Source: Roseovarius gaetbuli
Lineage (GTDB): Bacteria > Pseudomonadota > Alphaproteobacteria > Rhodobacterales > Rhodobacteraceae
Assembly (NCBI RefSeq): GCF_900172365.1
Contig: NZ_FWFJ01000029.1
Coordinates: 1-48,729, forward strand
Reading direction: 5' to 3'
Length of the DNA: 48,729 bases
Every line of letters begins with the position of its first letter. Position 1 is the stretch's first letter. Position numbers and translations under genes: made by a program. Below, piece after piece: positions 1 through 11,100 of the stretch. The notes beneath the pieces are model-generated. The model searched no databases and had not been told where the DNA came from. It saw nothing but the letters and a program-made list of their open reading frames with translations.

Positions 1-291
1 TCTTGGCCTCGCTTCCCGTCTTGGCTAGTGCCCGTCTGGTCCGTCCGGCGTCCCGGTGTGCATCACTGCGCCGCCGGTGAAGGGGGTTCTACGGTTAGTA
101 GGGAAAACCCGCAACCCCTTTTTTGGCAAAAAATGAATTTTTCTGCATCTGCACGGTTTTTCCTTGGAAATAAGGGGGTTCGGCGTGGGATTTGGCCCGC
201 CTGATCGTGCTCTGCACAATCCGTGGGTCCAATAAAGACCGTAATTACAGATATTTAACAAGATTCGCCCGACTCAAGCACTGCAAAGATG
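1..291. other. Left-edge region without a supported gene
   Basis: No gene can be supported here. A plus-strand frame is open from the window edge to a TGA at 78-80. Its Arg-rich tail is directly followed by a terminator-like hairpin (82-124), so it could be the last codons of a gene lying to the left. That is only suggestive. The stretch from 125 to 291 is AT-richer, has several stops in every frame, and shows no RNA gene that I recognise. Confidence 0.35.
82..124 (+). terminator. Possible intrinsic terminator at left edge
   Basis: GGGG at the left (82-86) faces AACCCC (113-118), which is followed directly by six T. The enclosed loop is long and contains a smaller GGG-AAAA-CCC hairpin at 101-110. 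This is compatible with termination of a plus-strand transcript entering from outside the window. The loop size makes the call uncertain. Confidence 0.4.
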
Positions 292-313
292 AAAAAAGGG
301 GCCAGTGGCCCCC
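292..313 (-). terminator. Intrinsic terminator of the SapC-family gene
   Basis: Read on the minus strand, GGGGCC-ACT-GGCCCC is followed by six T (plus-strand A run 292-297). It lies about 45 nt past the stop codon of the gene at 356-1153 and has the classic stem plus U-tract form. Confidence 0.75.
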
Positions 314-355
314 TTCTCGCTTTTATCCTGCCCCCAGTGCCGAGAGCCTGAGTCG

Positions 356-1153
356 TCAGGCCGTTTCCGACTTTGCCGTTTTGCTTTTGGCGGCCCCGTT
401 CGTGCCTTTGGCTTTATCGGCAGCTTTGGGCGCGGTTGCGGCAACCTTTTCCATGAGCGGCTGCAGGTTGTTGAGCGATTGCAGGTGAACGAACAGCAAC
501 TCAAGCTCGTCGGTCTTGAGCATCTGCTCAAGGGTTTCGCCGCTCAGCTCTTTGAGCTTTTCGCGATTCACCGCCGAGAATCCGGCCAGGCGACCGGGTG
601 ATCCATCCGGCAATGTGTATTGTGCATGCATCGGCTCCAGAAGCCCAAGCTCGTGCAGACGTTTGCAAAAGGCCTTGGTGCGCGCGAACTGTGATTGATA
701 CTCGCGCATGAAATCCAGAACCTGGCCAAGATAGCTTGTGCGCTCGCCACGGCTATCGAACAGCTTTTCGCCCTCGCCGTCCTTGTTCACCCCGTCATAT
801 TCTTCGTCCACGAAGAGGGTAAAGTTCTTACCGTCCTCAGAGCTGGCAAAGACAAACGGATAGCGGCGCATGAAGGCCGGGATGTAACGCCCGTTCCACG
901 ACCCGTCGGGATCGACATACAGGTTTTCCTTGTCGCGCAGGCCAAGGATGACCACCGGCATGACCTCTTCGCCCTCACCGGCAAAGACGATCGTGCTGTC
1001 GGGTGCTGCGGCGCGAAACTCGGCCGCGACGAGGGGCACAGAGTTCACCTCTTTGGCGAAAGTATAATCACCGGCAACCCGAAGCGAGACATCCTTATGT
1101 GCTTCGCTCGAAACCGGTACGGCCCGTTTGTAGAATAGTAGTTGCGTTTCCAT
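356..1153 (-). CDS. SapC-family protein
   Basis: The 265-residue product matches the SapC family (named after sapC of the Campylobacter fetus S-layer locus). It opens METQLLFYKRAVPVSSEAH, has the family's core around FAxEVNSVPLVAAEF and YVDxDGSWNGRYIPAFMRRYPF (about residues 35-105), and carries a second conserved part near the LxxFSAVNREKL segment (about 190-200). The C-terminus (about 240-265) is a low-complexity Ala/Lys tail. There is no signal peptide or membrane helix, so it is probably cytoplasmic. The start has AAGGAG seven bases upstream. The gene is divergent from the periplasmic adaptor at 1353 and ends at its own terminator. The biochemical role of SapC proteins is not established. 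The S-layer association and the giant surface protein next door suggest, as inference, a role linked to surface-protein biogenesis. Confidence 0.85.
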   Translation of the reverse strand: METQLLFYKRAVPVSSEAHKDVSLRVAGDYTFAKEVNSVPLVAAEFRAAAPDSTIVFAGEGEEVMPVVILGLRDKENLYVDPDGSWNGRYIPAFMRRYPFVFASSEDGKNFTLFVDEEYDGVNKDGEGEKLFDSRGERTSYLGQVLDFMREYQSQFARTKAFCKRLHELGLLEPMHAQYTLPDGSPGRLAGFSAVNREKLKELSGETLEQMLKTDELELLFVHLQSLNNLQPLMEKVAATAPKAADKAKGTNGAAKSKTAKSETA

Positions 1154-1352
1154 GTTCTTGCTCCTTAGACGGCCGTTATTAAGGGTTTTTCAAAATCCTC
1201 GCATACCGCGAATACTATTGACTGACCGGGCAAAGCATAACACGCTATCGTGCGTCTCAAGCCATTCGATCGTAAAGAAATTAACCACCAAATCCCGTTC
1301 ATGATGCTTTATCCGGGCAAAGTTTGGCGAGAATAAGGATTGGAAGCAACCC

Positions 1353-2147
1353 ATGTTGCAAAGAATGTCGATTATAGGTCTACTTATGTTGGGCACCGCG
1401 CCCGCCCATGCGCTGGATATCCGCTCTTGCGTGGTCATGCCAAGCCAAGTGGTCGAAATCGCCGTCGAGGTGCCCGGCCTTGTCAAATCGGTCAATGTCG
1501 GCCGCGGCGATGTGGTCAAAGAGGGCGATGTCCTTCTAAAGCTGACCGATACCGCGCTTCAGGCGCAGGTCGCCCTTGCCACGCGCCGCGCCTCGGACGA
1601 GACCCAGATCACCGGCGTCGATGCCCGCATCAAGGTGCTTGAAGGCCAGCTTGAGCGGGTCAAGATCCTCTATGAACGCGAATTGATCGCCATGCGCGAA
1701 CTTGATCGCGTCGAGGCCGAACTTATCGGCCTTTACCAGGAACGCGACCGCGTGATCGCCGACCGGGATCTGGCCGCGATCGAGCTTACCCGGATCAACG
1801 CGCTGTTGGATCAACGCACGGTGATCAGCCCGGTCAACGGCATCGTCACGGCGCGCAATGCAGATGCGGGCGAATATGCCGACGAACAGGGCGCCGTGAT
1901 GAGCATCGCCACCCTTGACCCGCTGCACGTCGAGATTTTCGTGCCCCAGGACATGGCCAATCAGATCGAGATCGGCGCCGAGATCGAAATCCGCCTCGAA
2001 ACCCAACCCGATCTTGCCCACACCGCCGTGGTCGAAGTGGTCGACCGTGTCTTTGATGCGGCCTCGGGCACCTTCGGGGTACGCCTGAGCCTGCCAAATC
2101 CGGGCCAGAGCCTGCCGGCCGGTGTGCGCTGTACCGCGCGGCTATAA
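1353..2147 (+). CDS. Periplasmic adaptor (HlyD/RND membrane-fusion type)
   Basis: The 264-residue protein has a signal peptide (cleavage likely after APAHA, near residue 21). A split biotinyl/lipoyl-like domain follows: first half about 35-70 (VPGLVKSVNVGRGDVVKEGD), second half about 155-190 (VISPVNGIVTARNADAGEY). Between them is a coiled-coil hairpin, about 72-150. A short beta-barrel part follows to the end (IEIFVPQ-like and IEIGAEIEIRLE). It is shorter than typical AcrA or HlyD (350-450 residues) and lacks the membrane-proximal domain. A weak AAGGA lies upstream; an internal ATG at 1365 is an alternative start. No RND pump or ABC exporter follows. Instead it converges on the giant LEPR-XLL gene and shares a terminator with it, so I infer that it works with the adaptors at 27,813-31,869 in exporting that protein. 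A link to a pump elsewhere is the alternative. Confidence 0.85.
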   Translation: MLQRMSIIGLLMLGTAPAHALDIRSCVVMPSQVVEIAVEVPGLVKSVNVGRGDVVKEGDVLLKLTDTALQAQVALATRRASDETQITGVDARIKVLEGQLERVKILYERELIAMRELDRVEAELIGLYQERDRVIADRDLAAIELTRINALLDQRTVISPVNGIVTARNADAGEYADEQGAVMSIATLDPLHVEIFVPQDMANQIEIGAEIEIRLETQPDLAHTAVVEVVDRVFDAASGTFGVRLSLPNPGQSLPAGVRCTARL

Positions 2148-2172
2148 CCTAAGGCCTGCATCCGCTGGTCGT

Positions 2173-2199
2173 AAAAAAGGGGCTTAACGCCCCTTTTTT
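2173..2199. terminator. Bidirectional intrinsic terminator
   Basis: A near-perfect stem reads AAAAAAGGGGC, then TTAAC, then GCCCCTTTTTT. The A and T runs make it work as an intrinsic terminator in both directions. It ends the adaptor gene (stop 2145-2147, plus strand) and the giant gene (stop 2198-2200, minus strand), whose stop codon overlaps the stem edge. Confidence 0.85.
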
Positions 2200-5100
2200 A
2201 TTCCTTCTTATTGCCGTTTGACGCGCTAGCCGCGACTGGCACCAGACCCCAATCGACCAAGCCGCTATCGTCAGCCACGGTCGCCTCTGCTGTATTGTCA
2301 TTCGCCGCAGGCTGGACGATCAGAAGTTCGACAACCTCTGCGCCATCCTCAGGCTGAGTCTGTGACGTCTCGGCAAGGCTCTCCTGTGTCTCCACGATCC
2401 AGCCTGTGTCTCCCGAAGTGATATCAGTTGACAGGGTCGTCACGTCAAAGGTCGTCACAGCCGCAAGCGGCGCCTCGTCCGCAGTCAGATCAACAGTTGA
2501 CGGATCGGTCGGAGCCGGAGCCGGTTCAATCCCGCGGCCATCACGTGCGCCCTTGGTATTGCCCGGCTGTCCGCCATCGGGTGCGCCGGTGTTGTCCTGC
2601 CAGCCATCATCCTGCTGGGTGATCATCCCCAACTCGCCGAAGGGTTCGCCAAGACGATCCGGATCGCCGCCTTCGCCAAGGCGCGTCATATCCGTGCCAT
2701 CGCTTTCGGCCACCGCAATCAGGAACTCCTGAATCCAGGGCGCAGGCGATCTGACCACGGTCCAGTTGCCGAAGGGCGAGAACGGGACGACGAAGTTGTT
2801 GTATTCGCCCGCCCAGTCGACCATCCGGTCATGCGAAGTGTTGGCGATAAGCATGTCGCGTCCACCGCCGCCAAAGGCAAGGTCGCCATATCCCGAAACC
2901 GGCGTCGTGGCGGCATCGGGCGCATCATTGGCCCCGCCATTGGTTCCAAGATCATCGTCAAGGTTCAGGATATCCCCGCCAAGACCGCCCCAGAGGTGAT
3001 CACGCCCTGTGCCGCCGACGATCCAGTCATCGCCGATATCGCCGAACAGTTTGTCATCGCCATCCCCCTTGGCCCATTCGCGTGCCAGCGGCGAAAGCTC
3101 GCCCTCGGTCGCGTCAAAGTTCAGGACATGGCCCTCAATCCGGGCAAGGGCGTTGTTGAAGTCATAAAAACCGTCGGGTGTGATCAGGCGGCCAGTGACC
3201 GGATCAGTCTCGGGGCGCCACTCACTCGGCGTGGTATAGAATTCAGGCAGCGCCTCGGCGCCCGAAATCCCGTCATTGCCAGCACCGCCGTGGATGGAAT
3301 CATCGCCGAGACCACCATAGATCAGATCGCTTCCGCCAAGATTCCAAGGCTCGAGATCCGCGGTTTTCTTCAACTCGCCAAGCGGGTTGAGAATGGCATG
3401 GAACGCATTCGCCTGGGTCGAGATGATCTCTTCCGTTGTGGCGGTATTCAGCCCGATCAAGGTTTCCGTCAGGCCATTGCGGCTTGTCAGGATCTTGCCG
3501 TCATCGCCCAAAATCCCGTCGTTGCCGGTGCCGCCCGAGATCCAGTCATCCCCGGCGCCGCCGATCACATCGTCGTTCTGCGCACCGCCATAAAGGACAT
3601 CTTTGCCGCCCATGCCGTGGATGATGTCATCACCACCCTCGCCATCAATCAGGTCATTGCCGCCGATATCGCTGGGGTCCCCGCCCGGCGTATAGGCCGC
3701 ATATTCAATGGCGCGCACTTCGACGCGTTCGGTGCCGCCCGGACCGTAAGTATCCCACTGATAGTTCAGCGCGGCGCCATCCGCGACAACCCGGAAGATG
3801 TTGCCGTTGTCGCCAAGGATCACATCCGCGTCACGGGCATGGCCGCGATCCGAGGTGTCGCCAAGGCTGTTGCGCTCAAGATCAAGACCGTCGCCGCCAT
3901 AGATAGTGTCATCGCCATCAATAAGCTGTTCGCCACCCTCGTCGTTACAGCTCTTGCCGAGGAACAGAAGCGACGACCCACCGATCAGGTCATCCTGACC
4001 GAGGCCGCCGATCAACAGATCATTGTCACCGCCGCCTTCGATGTAATCGTTGCCATCGCTCTCGCTGCCATCCTGAATGACCAGCGGGCCACCGGGGGCG
4101 TCAAAGTCGATCGTGGCATCGCCGTAAACCGTATCGTCGCCGCGCTGACCGAACAGACGGTCATCATCCGCGCCACCGGCAATGATGTCATTGCCCCATG
4201 TCTCGGGCGATGCGCCCTCGGAATGATCAAACAGCGAGATGTCACGGCCCTGAACACCGCTCAGGCTCGGCTGCCATTCGGCGGTGACATTGGGCAGGTA
4301 ATCCGGCAGGAACGCGCCGGTGATCGGGTCCACCTCATAGAGCGTGGCGCCCGCAAGGCTGCGCAGGCGTTGATCAAGCGTGTCGGCGCGACGCAGAATT
4401 TCCGCGTTGTCGCCCGCCACGACATCATCGCCCTCATCGGCGTCGATGATGTCATCGCCATCCGCACCGCCGCAATCGTTGTGGCCGCCGATGATGTCAT
4501 CACCGCCCGTGCCGCCCGAAATGCTGTCGCCACCCTGGCCGCCGACGGCGATATCGTCGCCCGCGCCAAGGATGATCCGATCCCCTGCGCCAAGCGCCGC
4601 GTCATGCGCGAAGATCGACAGGAAGGAGAACGGAAGATCCGCCGCCGTGGTCAGCGGCAGTTGCGACAGGTCGATCCGACCACCGCTCAGACGCTCGATC
4701 TTGCCGTGATCGCCAAACACAAGATCGTTGCCGTTGCCGCCGATCAAGATATCCTGCGCACCGCCACCGATGATTGCGTCATTGTCGTCACCGCCGTCAA
4801 TCTCATCGGCACCGCCGCTCTCGGGCGCAATCGAGGTGACGATATCAAGCGAGGAGGTATCGCCATCAAGGGCAAAGCTATCGAACAGGCCCGAGTCGCC
4901 CAGCAGGATATCCATCCCGCCATCGCCGGTGATCGTGTCATCGCCGTAACCACCAATCGCGATGTCATTATCCGCACCAAGCGTCAGGCGGTCATTCCCG
5001 CCCTGCGTCACCGCAATCGAGCTGGCCGATGCAATAACCCCGAGGTTCAGGATGATCTGCGCGTGATCGCCAAAGGCAACATCCGCCCCGGCGCCGGTAT

Positions 5101-8100
5101 CAACCGAATCGCCCGCCGTCCCGGCAATGACGATATCCTCGCCATTGCCCGTGGTGATAAGATCAACGCCACCGATATCGAACAACAGGGTTTCGATGGT
5201 CGCAGGGCGCGCATTATCCGCATCCCATGTGATCCGGCCCTGATCGCCAAGCACGATGTCCGCGCCCTCGCCCGTTGCGATCTCATCACCGCCGTCGCCG
5301 CCGATGACAACGTCATCGCCTGCGCCGCTGTTGATGGTGTCATCGCCACCGCCAAGCCCCTCGAAGAGAGTGCTTGCGACGCGCAGAACGCCGTCGGTGT
5401 AATCAAGCTGGCCACTGTCGCCCAGGACGATATCCTCGCCGGTCGAGGTCTCGATCGTGTCATTGGCGGTGCCGCCAAGAACCGTGTCATTGCCCGCGCC
5501 AGAGCGGATAAGGTCACCCGCACCGATGGTCGACACGGTGCTGCGCACCGTGACAACGACTCCGGCGTTGAAGATGATCACGCCATTGTCGCCAAGGATG
5601 ATGTCACCCCCGGTTCCGGTATCCACCAGATCCGCGCCGACACCGGCAAGGACGATATTCTCGCCATTGCCCGCATAAATCGTGTCATTGCCACCAAGCT
5701 CTTGCGCGATGGTTTCGACGCGCGACAGCGTCGGAAGCGGCGTTACCAGCGACCAGTCAACCACGCCGCCATCGCCAAGGATAACATCCGCGCCGCTGCC
5801 TGCGGTGATGCTGTCAGAGGCAAAGCCGCCAAGAACGACATTGTCGCCCTCACCGGCGTCGATGATGTCATCGCCGCCGATATCGTCGCTCAGCGTGCGC
5901 AGAACAGAGGGCCGCCCGTCGACAAAGGCCATTTCGCCATTGTCGCCAACAACCATATCGTCGCCGTCACCGGTCTCGATCACGTCACCAGCGGCGCCAC
6001 CGATCACAAGATCGTCGCCAAGCCCGCCGTCAATGGTATCCGAACCGCCCACGTTCGGGCTGGCCGAGATCACCTGCGTGACGCCACCGGTGCCAAGCAC
6101 CTTGAGTTGGCCGGGCTGAAGGATCCGGCCGTGATCACCAAAGATGATGTCCGCACCATCGCCACCGGAAATGTCGTCGTTGCCAGCACCCTGCGTGACA
6201 TCGGTTTCAGTTTCGCGGGTCACAAGATCGACCTCGAAGCGGCTGTCGCCATAGATATGGTCACGTCCGCCAAAGCCGAGGATCACGTCATCGCCTGCGC
6301 CACCGGCGATATGATCGCCGCCAGCCCCGCCATAGACGGTGTCATTGCCGCCCCCGGCGTCGATCACAACCGCGCTGGTCGTGTCGCGCACGTCGATGAC
6401 ATCATCGCCATCCGGGCCAAAGCGATAGGCATTGTCCGAAAGCGATCCCGCCCCGGCGCTATAGCGTTCGCCGCTGGCCGAGGTATCGCCATAAAGAACA
6501 AGCGGCCCGGAGTGATCAAGCGCGGTGATGGTATCATCGCCACCCCCACCGTGGATCGCGGTGATCGTGCCTTCGGCGGTGCCTTCAACCGTAAAGGTAT
6601 CGTTATTGCGGCCCAGCATGACCTCGAAGATGTCCATGTTGGTATAGGTGATGCCACCGGCATAGGTCACGAACATCTCGGCCTCTTCGGTGCCCTGGTT
6701 GAGGGGCAGCTCGCCGCCCATGCCAAGACCCGACAGATTGCCAGCGGTCAAAACACCCGTGTCCGGCGCGTCAGAGCTGTCGTTAAAGACATTCACCCGG
6801 TCCACATCGGTACCGACTTCGGGCACTTCGGGCGGGGTCAGCGGGATGTCAAGCTCGGTCGGCAGGATGATCGCCGACACAAGCGAGCGATCCTCGGGGC
6901 CGACATTGCCTTCAAGGATCAGCGGGCCGTTGATGGCATTCACCAGATGCGGCTGTGCGGCAACGGTCTTGATCGGGTTGGCAGGATCAGCGACCGGCGC
7001 CGTGGGATCAAGCGCCACGTCGATGGTCACCGGGATATCCCAATTGGTCGCATCAAAGGTGACTGTAGTGCCGTCAAAGCGCGCATCGGCGCTCGACAAG
7101 AGTGTCTGACCGTCGGTTTCAATGGTCACGGTCACGCTTCCGACCGGCGCACGACTTAGCGTCAGGTCATAGCTGTCGGTGCCATCGGTTCCTGCACTCA
7201 CCGTGGTGCTGCCGTCGCTCTGGCTGACCACAAGGGTGGCGGTGTCATTGTCCAGAACACTGGCAACGATTGTCACATCCTCGGCGTCAAACGCGCCGGT
7301 GCTGCTGCTGGCGGAATGGGTGATCGTCACATCGTCTAGGTTTTCTTCGTCGACGTCATCGACCGCCGAAACCGTCACAACCTGTGCGTCGTTCCAATTC
7401 GTGCTGTCAAACACCAGCGTGTTGTCATCAAAGCTGACTTCGCCATTCGCATCCAGTGTCACGGTCACCGTCTCGCCCACATTGGGCGCTTTGGACAGGC
7501 GGACCGAATAGGTGTCGCTGCTGCCACCTTCGGCAACCGTGGTGCCGGGGCCGGTTTCGGTGACAATGATATCGGCGCGGTCGTTATCTTCGACCTCGAC
7601 CTTGATATCCTGAAGTCGGATGCCGTTGAGCGCCGGATCGTTTGAGATGATCGAATGCCCGATCACCGCCGTGGTCGGCCCCTCTTCGGCGGTATCGTTC
7701 GGCGCTTTCACATAGATCGTGCGCTGTGCATTCCAGTTGGTGCTGTCAAAGCTGAGCACAAGCTGATCCGAGAAATTCACCCCGTCGGTCGAGACCTGAA
7801 CCGTGCGTGCACCGTTGGGCTGCGCGGTCGAGGCCTGCGCCGCCGAAACGGTGATATAGGCGGCCGACGTCAGCGACACCGGAACGCCCGGCATCTGGAT
7901 CGTATAGGTATCAATCAGGCCGCTGCCCTCGGAAACCTGCGTGCCGGTGCCGGTTTCGTCAATGAACACCGCATCCGAATTGACCGGCTTGACCGTAAGG
8001 TCGATACCCTCTCCCACCTTGTCCCAAAACCCGGGATCGATCTCGGGATCGGCATCAAGGAAGTGGTTGATCACACCCGGCTGGCCGCCATCCGTGGCGG

Positions 8101-11100
8101 CAATCACCGGCACAAGGACGCTTCCGCCGACGTTGAAGGTGTCGCTGCCAAGACCACCGATCACGGTGGTCACAACGCCCTCGCGGGTCGACAGGATAAA
8201 GAAGCTGTCGTCGCCCTCAAGCCCGTCTACTTCAAGCGCCTCTTCGACACCCGACAGGGTAACCGAAAGACCGGCGCCGAAAATGCCGGCCTTGGTGATC
8301 AGGAAGTTGTCATTCGCCTCGGTGCCGACCGCAACAACGCGGTCAAACCCGGCGCCGCCGTCGATATTGACCGGTGCGTTGACGTTATAGCGGATTTCGT
8401 CATCGCCATCCCCCGCATTCAGCTCCGACTCTCCGGCAAGCGAACTTCCGTCGCTATCGGTGAGCAGGAAGGCCCGCAGCAGGAAGTTGTCGTTGCCCGC
8501 CTCGCCTTCCATGCGCAAAGCCGCCTGGTTGGAATAGACCCGGAAGATGTCATTGCCGAGCCCGCCATAAAGCACGGTGGCCACGCTATTGCCGCGGCTC
8601 AGGAAGCCAGAGGTCGTGGTGACGGTCGCAATCTCGTCACCCGGCGCGACATTGCCCGGTTGACGCTCTGAGCCAAAGACCTGGCCGATCTGGAAGGTAT
8701 CGTCGCCGATGCCGCCATCCAGCGTCAAAAGCGTGCTGTTGTCATCCATCGCAAAGGTGTCATTCCCCTCGCCGGTTTCGATCCGGACGCGGGCATTGAT
8801 GGTCTCGTCGTAATTGATCCGCTCAAGCGGGTTGGCAAAGCCGCCCGCGCCATCGCTTTGCAGCAAGGCGATAAAGTTCTTGCGGATCAGAACCGTGTCA
8901 TCCTCGGCGGTGGTGCGGATCAGCATCCGGTCAAGCCCGTCATCTGGCGCACCGCTGTCGAAGGTGTTGATCACCACATCGCTGATGCCGGTCAGGTCGA
9001 TCTCGGTCACATCGGTGCCGGCCTCGCCATCAATCGAGAAGCTGTCGCGAAGACCACCGCGCACCGTCGTCATCGACGGCAGGCGGTTGATAAAGATGTC
9101 ATCATCGCCCGCGCCCGCGCGCAGGTTGGTATTGCCATCAATCGCCGTCACGTTGATGCGGAAGATATCATCATCCGCGCCACCCAGCATTTCGATCGCC
9201 TGGGCCTCAAGCGCCCCGTTCAGCGCCATCGTCGCGCGCGGCGCATCCGCATCGCCAAGATCGATCGACAGGGTGATCAGGTTGCCCGCCGCAAACAGCG
9301 CCCCGAGGTCCTGTGTCAGGTCATCATCGGCGGCAATCGTAAGATCGCTGCCCGTCTCGGCCACGCTTCCGGTGGCAAAGGTGATATTGTCGCGCGCCTG
9401 GATATTGGCCGCGCCAACCGCCGCAACACGCGCGCCCTGCAAGGCCGAGATCGAGCCGCCCGCGTTCAGGCCAAGAGTGCTGCCCGCCGTCATGGCACTA
9501 TCGACACCAAGGGTGATCGCGCCCGTGGTGGTCGCGCTCAAAGCGCCAAGCGCCTGCATGGTCGAGCTGACACCGGTGCTCAGGCTCGCGCTCGTGACCG
9601 ACAGGTTGGTGCCAGCAGATTGCTCGCTGTCGCTGCCAGTGGTGACCGCGCCGCCCGCTGTCAGGCTCATCGAGCTGCCCGCCGTCATCCGGCTTGCGAC
9701 ACCAAGGGTGGTGCCATCCGTGGTGGTCGCGGCCAGCGTGGTGCCAGCAGCAATGGAGGAGCGGGGTCCCGTGGTCAGGCTCGCGCCCGAGACCACGATG
9801 TTGCTCGCGCCGATGATCACGCTGTCGGTCCCGGTCGAAATCGCCCCGCCCGCGCCGAGCGACAGCGTGCCGTTGGCGGTCATCCGGCTTGCGGTTCCGG
9901 TGGTGATCGCGCCGCTGGTGGCCACGGCCAGCGTGCCCCCGGCCTCAAGCGTCGACATCACGCCGGTGCTCAGGCTTGCCGCCGAAACGGTCATGGCGGC
10001 GCCCGACGTTTGCGTGCTGTCGTCACCAGTGGTGACCGCGTTGCCTGCGCTCAGGGACATCGTGCCCGTCGAGGTGGTCTGGCTCTGGCGACCAAGGGCG
10101 ATATTGCCCGAAACATTGGCGCTCAGAGCGTTGCCCGCCGACATCGTCGAGGACTGGCCGGTGATCAGACCGGCAGCGGTGATCAACAGGGTGCTGCCCG
10201 CTGTGACAATGCTGTCTGCGCCGGTGATCACGTTTGTGCCCGCCGAAAGGGTCATTGCGCCCGAGGCCGAGGTTCTGCTGCTGACGCCAAGATCAATCGC
10301 GCCGCTGGCGGTCATCACAAGGTTGCCCGCGCGCGCCGCAATCACGCCGCCGGCCTGAAGCTGAATACCGCCTGCGATCGCCTCAAGCGCGACATTGCCG
10401 CCGCTGGCCGTGACCGAAGCCAGAACGAGCGTGCCCGCCGTCTCGCGCAGAGTGATGCCATTGCCCGCCGCCAGAACCGCGCCGGGGGCCGCTGTGCGGC
10501 TGGTATCAACATCAAGCGCATCCGAGGCCGTGCCGATGCTGCCCGACGCCGTGATGGTGAGGCCATTGGTGAAAATGCCCGCCCCTGCGTCGGCGGTGCC
10601 ATCAAGCACGCTGCCGACCGGGGTGGTCAGGAAGGTATTGCCGCTGGCGGTGATGGTTTCCACCAGAAGGTTGCCCGCCGTCACATTGAGGCGCACATCG
10701 CCCGCCGTGGCGGTGACCGATCCGGCCACCATGTTGCCGCTCACCTCGTTAAGGTGAACCGAACGCGCCAGCACGCTGTCGATGCGGTTCACGTCAAGGT
10801 CAAGATTGTTGGCGGTGGTGCCGACGACGCCGTTACCTGCCGAAATCGTAAGGTTGGTGGCGATGATATCGGCGATGGTGTCGGTCGACGCATCCACCAC
10901 GCTTGCCACGCCGCTCAGGGTGACCCCGGCGCCAGAGCTGATCCGCGCGATGCGCATGTCACCGGAGGTCTCGTTAAGGACAATCGCGCCGGGGGCCGTG
11001 GCCGTAACCGTGCCCAAGGCGTTGTTCGAGCTGTCGATATCAAACGGGTTTGCCGCCGATCCGATGGCGCCGCTGCGCGAGGTCAGAATCACGTTGCGCG

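Noticed and set aside
1216..1232. 16-bp string TTGACTGACCGGGCAA occurring near 1217 and again near 26,313
   Set aside because: One copy lies in an intergenic region and the other inside the SecA-like coding sequence. One such match is not surprising by chance in a window of this size.
2831..7159. 1,442-codon plus-strand frame opposite the RTX block
   Set aside because: It is exactly antisense to RTX repeats whose codon periodicity removes stops on the other strand. It has no ribosome-binding site, and its sequence simply mirrors the GGxGxD pattern.
2940..10330. Periodic repeats that might be taken for a CRISPR array
   Set aside because: The repeats are in-frame protein repeats of diverged sequence, not identical direct repeats with unique spacers.
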